This document shows positions 11,693 to 23,115 of a DNA stretch of 64,000 nt, piece after piece. A program made the translations under genes and the position numbers. Below the pieces are notes generated by a model that did not search any database, was not told where the DNA came from, and saw only the letters and a list, made by a program, of their open reading frames with translations. Position 1 is the first letter of the stretch; each line of letters begins with the position of its first letter. The stretch covers positions 40,313,557 to 40,377,556 of the forward strand of contig ML681990.1 of the NCBI GenBank assembly GCA_007922195.1, written 5' to 3'. This DNA comes from Podocnemis expansa. Lineage: Eukaryota > Chordata > Testudines > Podocnemididae.

Positions 11693-12868
11693 GATAAAAG
11701 CAAAACCTGCCTGCAAACCAAGTTGCAGCATCAGATCAGAGCTCTACTGGGTAAATAAATCATATAAAGCTAAATCCAATGTCACTTCCTGTTGGTTTAT
11801 ATCCTTGCTAAAGAATCCCAAAAAACCCAATCTTTAGAATTTGAATTTCCCATATACAGTCTGTGCATCATGATGCACTTCATTCATATGAACATATTCC
11901 TTCGGCTGAGGCATCAAGTCTCTTTATTTAGGATTTGTGTACCTGGGAAGGGGCCATGTATGCTTTTCACCAGAGGCTTCGCTGGCACAGGCTTACGCAG
12001 CTTCAGCCCTGAGTCGTGGTGCACTGAGCCCCGGGTCTTCTCCCGCACCAGTGGCACTTCTGTTTTTCACCTTTATTTGTGTTTTATTGTATATTCCTAA
12101 TACTTGGGGTGACTTGTGCTTGTCAGGCATATAATAATGCAAATTCTAAATTAAATAAAACAAAAATGATGGGGTAGGGTGGGATAAAATCAGAAAACAA
12201 GTGAAATGGTAAAAGTGACAGCGTAGTAAACATTGCAATAATTGCATTGTATTTGGGGAAGGCACAGACATTCTAGGCAGAGCAAATTATATGCTCATAT
12301 GATGAAGCAGAGAAACCACACACCAGCACAGCAGAGGTTAAGGAGAGCTTTTGGCCCAGCAAGCACTGCTTTGTTATGCCTGAGCAGGCTTGGAGTGGGG
12401 AGAAAAGGAGAGCCAGGGCCACTTCAGGGCTGACTTGTGAAGAGGCAGGAGCTAGCTGTCACCCTATCTGGAAGAAAGGAACATGAGCGTGCAATCAAGG
12501 CAGCCCCCAGGGAACAAGTTCTGTTTCCGAGTCCGGGGCGATTGTGGAGGATATGTAGGAGTGCCTGGTGACTGCCACTCAGAGAGATTGTCGGGTTTGG
12601 CTGCAACCTTACAGCTGCCCAACCCAAAAGAACCTGGGATCACTGCTGGACATCATCCAAGCTCCACAAGAGGGAGCCATAGGAGGCAAACCACCTAGCA
12701 AATTGGGCTACAAAGATAATGCCCCAAATATAATAGACTGATAGGAAGTAATGGATTTAGACTGACTGTTCCAAGTGCCCCCTGTTCTAGGGCTGACTTA
12801 CATGAGGCACTGGGCTAGGACCTAGTAGTGTGAGAGAGACCAGGTCACCTTACCCCCACTGCCTAAAA
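11693..12868. other. Unassigned intergenic DNA
   Basis: No gene-like signal. The short ORFs at 11792-12134 and 12242-12698 lack family features and splice context. Confidence 0.3.
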
Positions 12869-13020
12869 CAGTGGTTCTCTACCTTTTGTGGGTCACAACA
12901 CACTTAGTGGCATATTGTGACCCTACAGGACACAGCAGCACAACCCTCCAGGCTAGCTATTTCCCCAGCTTTCTGTGACACACTTACCACTGTGCGGCGA
13001 CACAAGGTTGAGAACTGCTG
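12869..13020. mobile_element. hAT-type MITE, 152 bp
   Basis: Termini CAGTGGTTCTCTACCTTTTG and, on the other strand, CAGCAGTTCTCAACCTTG. Flanks gcctaaaa / tcctaaaa form an 8-bp target duplication with one mismatch, the hAT hallmark. Confidence 0.8.
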
Positions 13021-13525
13021 TCCTAAAAGACTTGAGGCACCTTGATCAGGGAAACTGAGCTGGAAGTCTGGCATGCACTAGACCACCTAGCCCCACCCAA
13101 GCATTCTGGCACACTCATTTCTCCTTAAATTATTTTTGCTCATTTTCAGCTTTTCAGCTTTGTGGGTTTGTTTTTTTGTTTGTTTGTTTTGTGCTTTAGT
13201 TGACTTGTAACTGGTTGACATTTAGATCAGTAGCTACAAAGGGGTTCATGCTGGAGGGTTTGTCTTTGGGAACTGGGCAAGGTTTGAGTCTCAAGTTCCT
13301 CTTTTCAGGATGAGGAGGTGATGCATAATGCACAGTGAGGCATGATAGCATAAGAGCCTGATGCTAAAGTTTTTGGGTTCCATGCAGGGCTGAATAGTTG
13401 GTATTTGCCAAGCTGCAGGCAACAAGTACGGTATGTTGGCAGAGATGTTTAGGAAAGTTTGGCACAATGTGTTCGCACTCTGTAACAGTGCTATGCTCCC
13501 TTTTGACTGCACTATTTGTCTATCA
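13021..13525. other. Unassigned intergenic DNA
   Basis: Contains a (GTTT)n-like run near 13165-13190. Nothing else recognised. Confidence 0.3.
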
Positions 13526-13735
13526 CAGGGGTTTCAAACACGTGGCCCGCTGGCCGCATGCAGCCCCTAAAGCTGTTCTCTGTGGCTCGCAATGATGCTA
13601 TTGTTACCAATATTTGCAATACCGTTGTATGAAAAGGTTTCAGTGGTGCGGCCCTTGGGATAACTTACTAGCCCTCATGAGGCCCTGTACTAGACCTCAT
13701 GCTGCCCCTTTGGTCATTCGAGTTTGAGACCCCTG
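13526..13735. mobile_element. hAT-type MITE, 210 bp, perfect 8-bp target duplication
   Basis: Termini CAGGGGTTTCAAAC and, on the other strand, CAGGGGTCTCAAACTC. The 8 bases before and after are both gtctatca, a perfect duplication. Interior has 'ggcccgctggccgc' near the left and 'ggcccttggg' near the right. Non-autonomous. Confidence 0.88.
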
Positions 13736-15496
13736 GTCTATCACTTTCATAGCACACAGTTTTAAAGAACAAATGATTAAAGATGCATGTTGAAACAGTG
13801 GAGAATAATCCATGCTAGACAAATGGAAAGTTGCGATGCTGGAAAGGAAAGCCATACAGTGTTTTGGATATTTGACAGTGTTACACACTTCACCAGATCC
13901 TTTTAGGTACAATTTCCCCCTTGCACTGTTATAGAGTCGTTTCTTCCAATGATACATTTAAATAGCATCAAACATAAACTATTTGTCTTCAATTTTGAGG
14001 CTCTTCATAGTCTATCCTTACCTTACTTATCTCTCTCTCACTATCAGCATACTGATTGACTGATTGATTGACTGATCCAGGATGTCAGCCTCCACAGCCC
14101 ACTTGTTAAAATTTCAAGTAGGCACCTTCATGCTTTCTCCAATGCAGCCCTTCAAAAATAATCCCAAAGTTATCTTATTATTACCCTTCAAATTTCTCCT
14201 TAAAATTCTCTTTTGCTGCAATTACTTCAAAAAACTAGACAGTGGTTAGGCTATTGGTGATATCACTTTCTCTCATATTGACCAGTATTGTCATTGTCAT
14301 CTTTGTAATTCCACATCTGCCTATAACAGTTAACTCATCTTTTCTGTGTTTATATAGTGCGTAGGATGGAGGAGTACTGGTCTATGGCTGGGGCTCCTAG
14401 ACGCTATGGTAATATAGATAAAAGAATTACTAGCTTATCAGATTGAACTAATTCTTTTTGGGGAGATGTGCCTTGAATCAGCTATTGAGAGTTCAGCAAC
14501 TTTCAGATGCTTAATGAAATGAACATCTCTATATGAAAGGAAGAGTAAGTTTTACGTAGCTTGCTTTCCACTGTTCTCAAAGATATGTTGATATAGGCTT
14601 GACAAGCCAGTCAACTGACCAGTCAAATCATGTCAATTGACCACTTATTTTTTGACCACATTCTGAAATACTTAAATATTCCAACAAGAATATCCTGATG
14701 TAGGTGGTGGCCCCAATTTTTGCTTTATGCATTCTTTCGTTTTATTGTGTTGCCCTGGTTGTGAGTTAAAATTAGCAAGCTCAGTAGTTGATTTGTTGTA
14801 ATTAGCCATAAGCATCTATAAAGGTAAGCCTAGCAGTGATCATAGTCTTCCACTTCACTATTCCAGTAAACTAGTGCTTTAAAATTTTTTACTTTTGACC
14901 ATTTTTTACACTATTTGATCATTATTTGTTCATCGAATGAGCAATTATTTTTTAAACAAAGAGTTTGAGGCAAACCTTTTATTAGGCCAACTTCTGTTAG
15001 TAAAGAGACAAGCTTCCACATTTTCACCGAGCTCTTCTTAGGTCACAGCTCCAATCACTCTACAGACAATTCTTTGTGGATCAGTCAAATGCCCAGTCCT
15101 ATTCTGATAACTTTCTTTGCTTAAAGGGAGCTCTGCAAAAACATGGCTTGCTCTAAGACGTTTTCCCTGTCTCAGATCATTCTTTGTGCAAGCATCATTT
15201 TGATGGAGGTCATCCAGCAAGCTTTTATGTTTGTCCATTTCTATTGATTCAGATATCATATGCATGACAAGCTTGGCTCAATGAGCCATAATAACACATT
15301 TTTACACTGGATAGCTTGTCAGTGACCACAACAAGTTCATATATTAAAAAAATGCACATCAGTGTGCAGATGTGGTATGTCGTCATAACCGAGATATGGT
15401 AGCATAACTACATCCCTATTATATTCACAGCAGCCTTCAAAAAGTTCTCACTATGCAGTTTTCAGTGTGAATTTCCTGTCATCGGACAGCTTTCCA
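13736..15496. other. Intergenic DNA, AT-rich
   Basis: Holds a short (ATTG/ACTG)n run at about 14050-14075. No coding or transposon signal recognised. Confidence 0.3.
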
Positions 15497-16260
15497 CAGG
15501 TTAAAGTAAGGGGAAATGCCTGGGGCCCCCTATCTTCAGGGAGCCAGCATTCTGGGCCTCCTAAAAATAGGGGAATGCCCTAAAACACTGCATTCCAGGG
15601 GCCCCAAAAATAGGGGCACGCATTGGAACGCTGTGTTCCAGGGCCCCCTAAAAATAGAACGCAACACTGGCAGCCACGCACAGCCAGCAGTCGTGGTCCC
15701 TAGCGGGCTGGAAGGCAGAGTCTTCTGGCAGGCTGAGAACTGCTCTGAGCGGGGAGCTTTTAAAACTCCCGCTTGGAGTAAGCTGTCACTGAGCGTATGC
15801 AGAGCCTCTGTGCATGCTCAGTGAGAACCTCCTCTGGCTGGAGGAGTAGCCCGTGACCAGGTCGCACCGTTCTGGTGGCCAGGTACGGGGGTGGGGTGAT
15901 AGTTGGGGACAGGGCAGGGTCAGGCCAGCTGGGGGTATGTGGGGGGGTGAGCTCAGGCCTGCTGGGGGGGTGACGGGAGAGTGGGGGGGGCAGGATCAAC
16001 CTGGCTGGGGGGTGACAGGAGGGGCAGGATTGGGCCGGCTGGGGAGGGTGATGGGAGTGCTGGGGGCAGGATCGGGCTGGCTGGGGGGCCCACACCAGCA
16101 TGAGGGGGCCTGCCAGTTTAGGAGGGTTCCAGGGCCTCCCAAATTATACTTTAACCCCTGGGGGGCAGGAGCTGGGGTGCGGGGGGGGGGCTGGATATGC
16201 GGGAGAGGGCCCACCCACTTAGCAGGGTCCGGGGCCTGCCAAATTATACTTTAACCCCTG
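15497..16260. mobile_element. hAT-like element with G-rich tandem interior
   Basis: Left end CAGGTTAAAGTAAGGGG; right end, read in reverse, CAGGGGTTAAAGTATAATTT. The left third has tandem 'gggccccctaaaaatag'/'ggaatgc' motifs. The centre (15660-15860) matches the MITE at 10975, including GGGAGCTTTTAAAACTCCC at 15752-15770. The right third is a GGGG-rich array, and 'ccaaattatactttaacccc' occurs twice (about 16138-16158, 16239-16259). The ORFs here follow base composition. Confidence 0.6.
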
Positions 16261-17280
16261 CAACTTTCATTCAAAGTTGTATAGGTTTGGGGCTGTTTAA
16301 TATGTGGAGGAAGTTGTATAGTATGTGTATCTGAATACAGACATTTCATAAAGCTATAAAAATCTCCATTTTGTAGGCTGATGCTAGCCAAACTTGGTGC
16401 CTGCTACAAAGGAGAAAAATGGTTTCTTTACAAAGAAATATTATCAGTGTTTTCTCATCCTTTAAGTCTAAAGAATTGTTTGGAAAATTTCTAAGCCTGT
16501 GGTCATCTTAAATAGATTAAATCACTTAGATTTTTATGGGGGAGCTTTTAAGGAAAAGCCTCTGGATAATAATAGCTGAGGTTGAACTGAAAGTTCCCTG
16601 TATAAAGTATCCAAAAAGAACTCCACTCTCATTCGTCTTCAACTAAATGCAACATTTAGTTCACTGGAACTGAGAGCCTTTGCTCCATGCAGTGTATCCA
16701 CTTCTATGGGTAAAAAACTATGTGTAGCCTTGGAGGAGATTGACGCTTTACATCAGGGTTAGATCATTATGGAAGCACTGGTGCAAAAACTTGCATTCTA
16801 GTGACAGTGGGCAGATTAGTAGGCACACCAAGTACTTGTCAGTCTTTGGGCCAAGCATAAATATTAAATCTAGTTATTGCTGTTTGGATTTAGTAACCTC
16901 TGACCGAGTAAAGCAGTAACTCCTTAATTCAATAGAATTCCCTAATGCTAAATCTTCTTCACCTTGCAGAGCTCACTGAAAAAGGCCATGTAGTGGTAGT
17001 AAACCCTAATCTTCGTTTTGCACCAGTAGTTCAGACTCTGATCCCACTACAAAATAGATGTCAGCTCTCTGATTCTACTGCCATCTCATTTTGCTAACAG
17101 CCTCTGGTTTCCTTTTCTACATCTCTGTAAAGGGAAGTAGCCAACGCAGGTGACCCAAGAGCTGCCAACAATGCTTTTCTCCCTGCCTATCCATCATCCA
17201 GTCTAAGATGTGAACTTTTGAGTACTAAGGTAGGAGACAACTGAAGTGGTGAGATGTCTGTCCCTGTTTATAATTCAAGT
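16261..17280. other. Unassigned intergenic DNA
   Basis: Nothing recognised. Confidence 0.3.
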
Positions 17281-17507
17281 CAGTGGTCCCCAAACTTTCT
17301 GGGTCTGCAACCCCCAGGAGCCAGAGCTGTGGCCAGAAGAAAACAGTCCAGGACCCAGCTTGAAAAATGGCTGGGCTGGGGCCGACTGGAACTGTTGTCT
17401 GTAGCAAGGGGCCAAGAGCTGGGGGCAGAGTGGGGCTGAGTGGTACTCCTTTCCCATCCCACATTTGTGGATGTAGGGAGATGCACCCCACAGTTTGGGA
17501 AGCACTG
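17281..17507. mobile_element. hAT-type MITE, 227 bp
   Basis: Termini CAGTGGTCCCCAAACTTTCT and, reversed, CAGTGCTTCCCAAACTGTGG. Flanks attcaagt / atttcagt are consistent with a decayed 8-bp duplication. Confidence 0.75.
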
Positions 17508-18050
17508 ATTTCAGTTAATTAGAAATCATCCCAAGGCTTAGTCTGTCCTTCCAATCCTATTAGGTATTTATGTATTCATTTACTGATAAAAATGTTCACT
17601 GTATCTTTTCAGAGATTGATGCTCCGTAAAAGCCAAGCCCATCAAAGGCCACCAGTCTTGTGAATAAGAGTACAGCCATCAACCCTTTTTCGAATCAGGA
17701 GAAATAAAATCCTCTCCAGTGATAAACTATTATCCACCTTTTTAAATTTAAAGTTTTATAGCGGCTTCCACTGTTTCATTGTGTCTCTGTGGAGCATGTG
17801 ACGGGGTTCTCAAGCCTTGTTTTAAAGCCAGGGTGGTTGATTCTCTATGTTAATAAGGGGGTGGTGCTAATCAGCTAGGCCAGATATATATGTTTATTTC
17901 AGTGCATGTTCCTGAGACAACAGCAGAGTCCCAGGTAGCAAAGTGGATCAAGGTGGTGACCATCAGTTTCACTCCCAAAGATTTTTCAGAAAATAGGAGA
18001 GATCCAGAGGGCTCGTAGAATTTCATGTCCAGGTCTGTCAGGATTGGGGT
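17508..18050. other. Unassigned intergenic DNA
   Basis: Nothing recognised. Confidence 0.3.
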
Positions 18051-18051
18051 G

Positions 18052-19560
18052 TGTTTGAACATAGGAATGGGCATGCTGGAGCAGACCAATGATTCATCTA
18101 GTCCAGCATCCTGTCTTCTGACAGTGGCCAATGTCAGGTGCTTCAGAGGGAGTGAACAGAACAGGTAATCATCCAGTGATCCTCCCCTCCCAGCTATGGA
18201 CACTCAGTGCCTGGCTAATAGCCATTTGATGGACCTATCTTCCATGAACTTATCAAGTTCTTTCTGGACCCCGGTCTTGGCCTTCACAACATCCTCTGCC
18301 AAAGTGTTCCAATGTCTATCCATTGTATGAAGCAATATTTCCTTTTGTTTCTTTTAAACCTGATTCCTGTTAATTTCACTGGGTGACCTCTAGCTCTTGT
18401 GTTATGGGAAGAAATACATAACATTTCCTTATTTGTTTTCTCCATACCAGTCAATATTTTATAGACCTCTATTATATCTCCCTTAGTCATCTCTTAAAAC
18501 TGAAAAGGCCCCATCTTTTTAATCTCTCCTCATACAGAAGTTGCTCCATACCCAAAATAATTTTTTTGCCCTTCTCTGTACCTCTTCCAATTCCAACATA
18601 TCTTTATTGAGATGGGGTGACCATATGTAGTATTCAAAATCTGGCCATACTATGGATTTATAAAGAAGCAATATGGTATTATCTGTCTTATTAAATATCC
18701 CTTTCCTAATGTTTCCAAACATTCTGTTAATTTTTGTGACTACTGCTGCACATTGAGTGGATTTTTTCAGAGAACTAGCCAGAATGATCCCATTATTTCT
18801 TTCTTTAATAGTAGCAGCTAGTTTAGGCCCCCATCATTTTATATGTATGGCTGGAATCATGTTTTCCATTGGACTTTACTTTGCATTTATCAACTCCTGG
18901 CTGTCATTTGCCATTTTGTTGCCTGGTCACCCAATTTTGAGAGATCCCTTTGTAATTCTTTGCAATCTGCTTTGAACTGAGCTATCTTGAGTAGCTTTGT
19001 ATTGTCTGCAAATTTTGCCATCTCACTGTTTACCCCTTTTTCCAGATAATTTCTAAATATATTGAACAGAGCTGGCCCCAGTACAGATCCATGGTGGACA
19101 CTATTATTTACCACTATCCATTCTGAAAACTCACTATTTATTCCTACCCTTTATTGCCTATCTTTTAGCCAGTTATTGATCCAGGATAGGACTTTCCCCC
19201 TTATCCCATGACTGCATATTTCGCTTAAATGCTTTTGGTGAGGGACCTTGTTACAGGCTTTCTGAAAGTCTAGGTACACTACATCCTCTGGATCACCCTT
19301 GTCCACATGCTTATTGACTTCCTCAAAAAATTCTAACAGATCAGTGAGGCATGATTTCTCTTTCAAAAGTCACATAGACTCTTCCTCAACAAATCACTTT
19401 CATCTGTGTGTCTGAAAATTCTGTTCTTTACTATAATTGCAAACAATTTCAGTAAAGTGTATTGTGGTACTGAAGTTAGACTTACCAGCCTGTAACTGCC
19501 CGCATCATTTCTGAAGCTTTTTTTGAAAAATTAGCATCTCATTAATCATCCTTCAGACAT
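18052..19560 (-). mobile_element. CR1-type LINE, reverse, RT gene relic
   Basis: Left edge (gaacataggaatgggcatgc ... gattcatctagtccagcatc) is the antisense 3' end. Minus-strand peptides appear in RT order moving left: EDVVYLDFQKACNKVPHQKH at about 19240-19290, GSVLGPALFNIF then KFADNTKLLKI near 18990-19090 (the FADDTKL catalytic box with Asn replacing the second Asp), then a C-terminal piece ending near 18520. Stops and frameshifts throughout; 5' truncated. Confidence 0.82.
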
Positions 19561-20110
19561 CTGGTACAGAAGCTGATTTAAATGATAGGTCACATAGCAC
19601 AGTTTTGGACTGTGCCTGTCCCTCCCTTAACCCCCCCAAATTCCTTCTACTTATTAACCTAGTATGCACCTTTTGGCAATGTAGAAAGCACATTTTAAAG
19701 TTAAACACAATAGAATTGATACAAAAAGTGGAAAAATTATTAATATTTTTGAAAAACAGGTATGATGCCTGCAATATTTTGAGGATATTCATATCAAGAG
19801 TTACAAACACCCTTTTGTGACCTGGGACTGATATCATCTTGTACTCTTTAAGGACTACTTTTCCTGTGTGCTAGCTTGCCAGTCTTTCTCTGGCTACATG
19901 CACATCAGCTTTGATTGAGCTAGTACACTAGAGGTAGAAGTATAGCCACAATGATGCAGGTGGCAGGAGCAACTAGTTGCTCTGAGTACTATCCTGCTTT
20001 GGAGCCTACTATTCCATCCCACTGCTCATACCACAGTAATGGTACACTGCAGCTGCATACCATTGAAATCAAAACCAAACAAACTGGAATTCATGGTATC
20101 TGGGTACCTA
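19561..20110. other. Unassigned intergenic DNA
   Basis: Nothing recognised. Confidence 0.3.
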
Positions 20111-20111
20111 C

Positions 20112-20245
20112 CTCTGCCATCTGCACATTATTTACCTGGGGCCAGTTACTACTACTTCTGTTCATGCATCTGTAAAGGGGAAGTGACACTAATCCACTTT
20201 TGCAAAGTGTTCTGAGTTCCTCTGACAAAAGGTGCTAAGTAAAAC
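20112..20245 (+). repeat. MIR/tRNA-type SINE 3' fragment
   Basis: ctctgccatctgcacatt, ggggccagttactac, gcatctgtaaaggggaag and caaagtgttctgag follow the order of a SINE/MIR 3' half, ending near aaggtgctaagta. Degenerate. Confidence 0.45.
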
Positions 20246-22020
20246 CGTGACATCCCTGGTGTTTCAGCAGAGGGCTTGTCCTGGGGATCATGGAGAACTT
20301 CTGGCTGTTTGAATGACTATGTGGGTAAGGCCCCCACAGGAATCTCCCTTCCTCTTCCCTTGTCCTGATCCCTCGATATGACTGATCCTTTTTTGCTCCA
20401 TTTTTCTGACCCCTTTCTCAGCCCATGAACCAGCAGATGAAAGGCAAGTTAAACTGGGAGAACAAGCCAGAAGCGTGGATGGTGAGGGGAATGTCACAGG
20501 GGAACATGTTAAGCTCTGCCTGGCACCCCCAAGTAGGAGAGGCAAGCATGCTGTATGCCAGAAAAATGGAAGCAGGAGTAAGGAAGTGGGATGGGACTCC
20601 TGCTGGGCTAAGTAATTAACTTTTGAGGGATTGAGGCATTCTCTAGCCTCTCATCAGGTCGCACAGTGGCATATTGAGGAATCCCCATGCCTGGGGGGGC
20701 CAGGTTTATGTTTTCACCTCCCCTCCTCATACCTTCTCTTGCACAGGGCAGGTGGTATCCTGATGCACCCCCACCAGCTGCCCTTGGTCTGGCGGGATCT
20801 GCATCTGTGGAAGTGGGGCTGAAGGCCTGGAGGGTGCAAATGCAGGCTTGTCTCTGCAGGGCCCCCCGCTCTTACTCAGTAGGTGGTGCCTGCCTCTCCC
20901 CCTGCAGCCTGGTGCTGATTGTAATGGGGCAGCCTCACCCCCCAGCCTGCCTGGCCATCCTTTCATGATGCACAAGAGGGGCACTGAGGGGAACCTCAGC
21001 ACCTCCTGTGCCCCTGGACCCCACGAAAGATCACTTTGTGGCAGTATTTGCCTGCTACTCCAGTCCCACAGCCTGGTGCCTTGGCCACCACAAGGCAATC
21101 TCTACATCCTGCCCCCAACGTCCCTGGCATCCCCATCAGATGTAGTTTAAAAATCTGGAACCAACTTCCACTTGGTCTTGCTGAAGGGGAGGTGATCCCC
21201 TAGAGAGGGCACAGGATGTTTCTCTGGCTTTGGGGTCGGAGGCAGTCCTATGGGACTCTCGGTGGGTGGGAGGAGTCTGGAAGACACTGGCCCAGTGCTC
21301 ACGGTGAGTGCTCGCTGCTCAGGAAGGTGAGCTTTGCAGGGCCAATGGAGAGCACGAGGGCGTGCCCAGGTTGATGTAACAGAGGACTTGGGCAGGAGGC
21401 GGTGGGGAGAAAGGGAGGCTGTGCTGCTGTTATGTCTCTTCTCTACCGGGCAGCAGTGGCAATTCCCATTACATGCCACTAGTAGTAGCAGGGCAGCTAG
21501 GGATGAGGGAGGGTGATTGCAGCCCCTAGCCCTAGCCCTCCTCCCAGGCTTCTCCCCCACCCGAGCAGGGTCCATTCAGTCTTCACTTCCTCCCCTGCCA
21601 TCTTCAGGAATACAATGTCTCCCACCCTCTCTTATTTACCACATTGCAATGCTGAGGGAAAGCTGCTATCTCAGCCAGCTAGGTCAGAGAACTGTGAAGC
21701 CCTGCCTGTTGTCCCTTATGTCCAGCTCTATGAAGCTGGAGGTGAGCAGTTGCAGCCCCCAGCCTTTCCCTCGCCTACTTCTTCAGGGCTGGAGGCAGCT
21801 TTTCCACCTCAGCCCCTTCAGTGGGAAGCCTGGGGGGCAGCCCCCTCTTGCTACTGGGCAACCGGTACCAGGGAATCTAGGTCAGCCCTTATCCACTGCC
21901 ACATCCCCTGCCCAGGAGGTTACTCACTCACACTCAGTGGTGGGAAAGGAAGTGGACTGGAGCCAAGGGAGGAAAAGGAGTTAATGTGGAAGAGAAGGTG
22001 AGTGAGAGGACCCAGCAAAG
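20246..22020. other. GC-rich intergenic stretch
   Basis: Markedly more GC-rich than its surroundings (20630-21960). Several overlapping ORFs occur on both strands, the usual result of high GC. No domain, splice pattern or repeat family recognised. Probably one or more old transposons (inference). Confidence 0.3.
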
Positions 22021-22021
22021 A

Positions 22022-22185
22022 CATGGGTTACCTAGGAAGGTGGTGTAATCTCCATCCTTAGAGGTTTTTAAGATACAGTTTGACAAAGTTCTCACTGGAA
22101 TGATTGTTAGGGTAGGTCCTGCTTTGAGCAGGGGGTTAGACTAGATGACCTCTTGAGGTCCCTTCCAATCTTAATATTTTACGAA
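22022..22185 (+). mobile_element. CR1 LINE 3'-end fragment, forward
   Basis: gaaggtggtgtaatctccat, ctgctttgagcagggggtta and gactagatgacctcttgagg reproduce the last part of the CR1 at 9416-10868. The short ATTCTATG-type tail is degraded. Confidence 0.8.
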
Positions 22186-22644
22186 CTACTGTCTCTAATG
22201 CCAACCGTTAAATACTACCTGATAACAGCCCCTTCAGGCCAATGCCTGTAAAGTTCCACAGATTGCCCTGGTTCCCTTTATCTCCCCACAAGCTGCCCCT
22301 GGTTCTCCCCAAACTCTTTGCCCCAACTTTGAAGGCAAGAAATAAGGCCCTGCAGCTCCATCTCTGTGTCCAATGAATCCGTGAATGAGATTAGGAAAGG
22401 AGCCAATTCAGTTTTCTTTTGGAGCAGCCATGGGTGCAGGACCAGCCATGCTATCACCTTAACCATTTGGGTAGCACTGTTTTCTAAATTCTGGATTCAG
22501 AACAGCCGGTTCATTTGGGGGAGTTAGTATTCCCACTTTCTCACCCCTTTCCTCCCAGGTGTTGTTCTGCTAGCCCACTCAGCTGTCTGAGGCCCCACTG
22601 CTAGCTTACAGTTGAGGATGAGTGACAGACTTGAACAAGTTTGA
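22186..22644. other. Unassigned intergenic DNA
   Basis: Nothing recognised. Confidence 0.3.
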
Positions 22645-22714
22645 AAGGGGCAGCCGTGTTAGTCTAGTCCAGCAAAAATAACAAGGAGTTATGTGGCACT
22701 TAAAGACTAACAGC

Positions 22715-22720
22715 TTTATT
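22715..22720 (-). promoter_or_regulatory. Possible CD180 poly(A) signal inside repeat
   Basis: tttatt on + reads AATAAA on -, 396 bases past the CD180 stop and inside the fold-back element. It is an alternative to the hexamer at 23080. Confidence 0.25.
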
Positions 22721-22748
22721 TTTTGCATGAGTTTTTGTGGGAGAAAAT

Positions 22749-22784
22749 CTGATGAAGTGGGATTTTCTCCCATGAAAGCTCATA
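22749..22784 (+). ncRNA. Hammerhead-ribozyme-like motif
   Basis: CTGATGA (22749-22755), one extra A, then a stem II pair gtggga / tcccat with loop ttttc, then GAAA (22774-22777) and a tiny stem III region GC-TCAT-AC. This order is the hammerhead core. Hammerhead motifs are known in Penelope-like terminal repeats. Against activity: the extra A before stem II and loss of the expected U-H cleavage dinucleotide after stem III. Probably a relic. Confidence 0.45.
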
Positions 22785-23079
22785 CAAAAAATAAATCTGT
22801 TAGTCTTGAAGTGCCACAGGACTTTTGTTTCTTGAAGACTTGAGCAAGACTGCTAATTACTATTTGTATTACCATACACCCTGTTGCAGAACAAGCCTGC
22901 TATGCTACTTACATCGCTATTCACACAATCTGACCCTGCTTTGGCTTTTAATAGGAATTTTTCTTAAATCAATTGCTAAAAATTACAATGAGAATACAGA
23001 CATTAAAAGGATTGTTGCCCTGGAACAAAACAACAAGTAGGAGCAAGGACCTCTTCTTAAGAATCTGTCTGTTCTTCCT

Positions 23080-23085
23080 TTTATT
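23080..23085 (-). promoter_or_regulatory. Possible proximal CD180 poly(A) signal
   Basis: AATAAA on the minus strand only about 30 bases after the CD180 stop. That would give an unusually short 3' UTR, so a more distal site may be used instead. Confidence 0.3.
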
Positions 23086-23115
23086 TAAGCTACTGTTGTG
23101 GAGCCTCTCATTGAC

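Larger units (their letters stand above)
22645..22832. repeat. Fold-back element from Penelope-like 3' terminus
   Basis: Forward arm (22645-22749) has aaaggggcagccgtgttagt, gtggcacttaaagactaac and gcatgag; reverse arm (22759-22830) has gattttctcccatgaaagc and gttagtcttgaagtgccac. The arms are reverse complements around a short centre. The same text forms the 3' end of the Penelope-like element at 37000-38712. Lies 284 bp past the CD180 stop and may contribute to its 3' end. Confidence 0.75.

Noticed and set aside
15760..16254. Pro-rich (-) and Gly-rich (+) ORFs
   Set aside because: Direct translation of a GGGG array, not a gene.
20727..22001. Overlapping 120-160-codon ORFs on both strands
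   Set aside because: GC-rich stretch where stops are rare on every strand; low-complexity Pro/Gly/Arg proteins with no family match.
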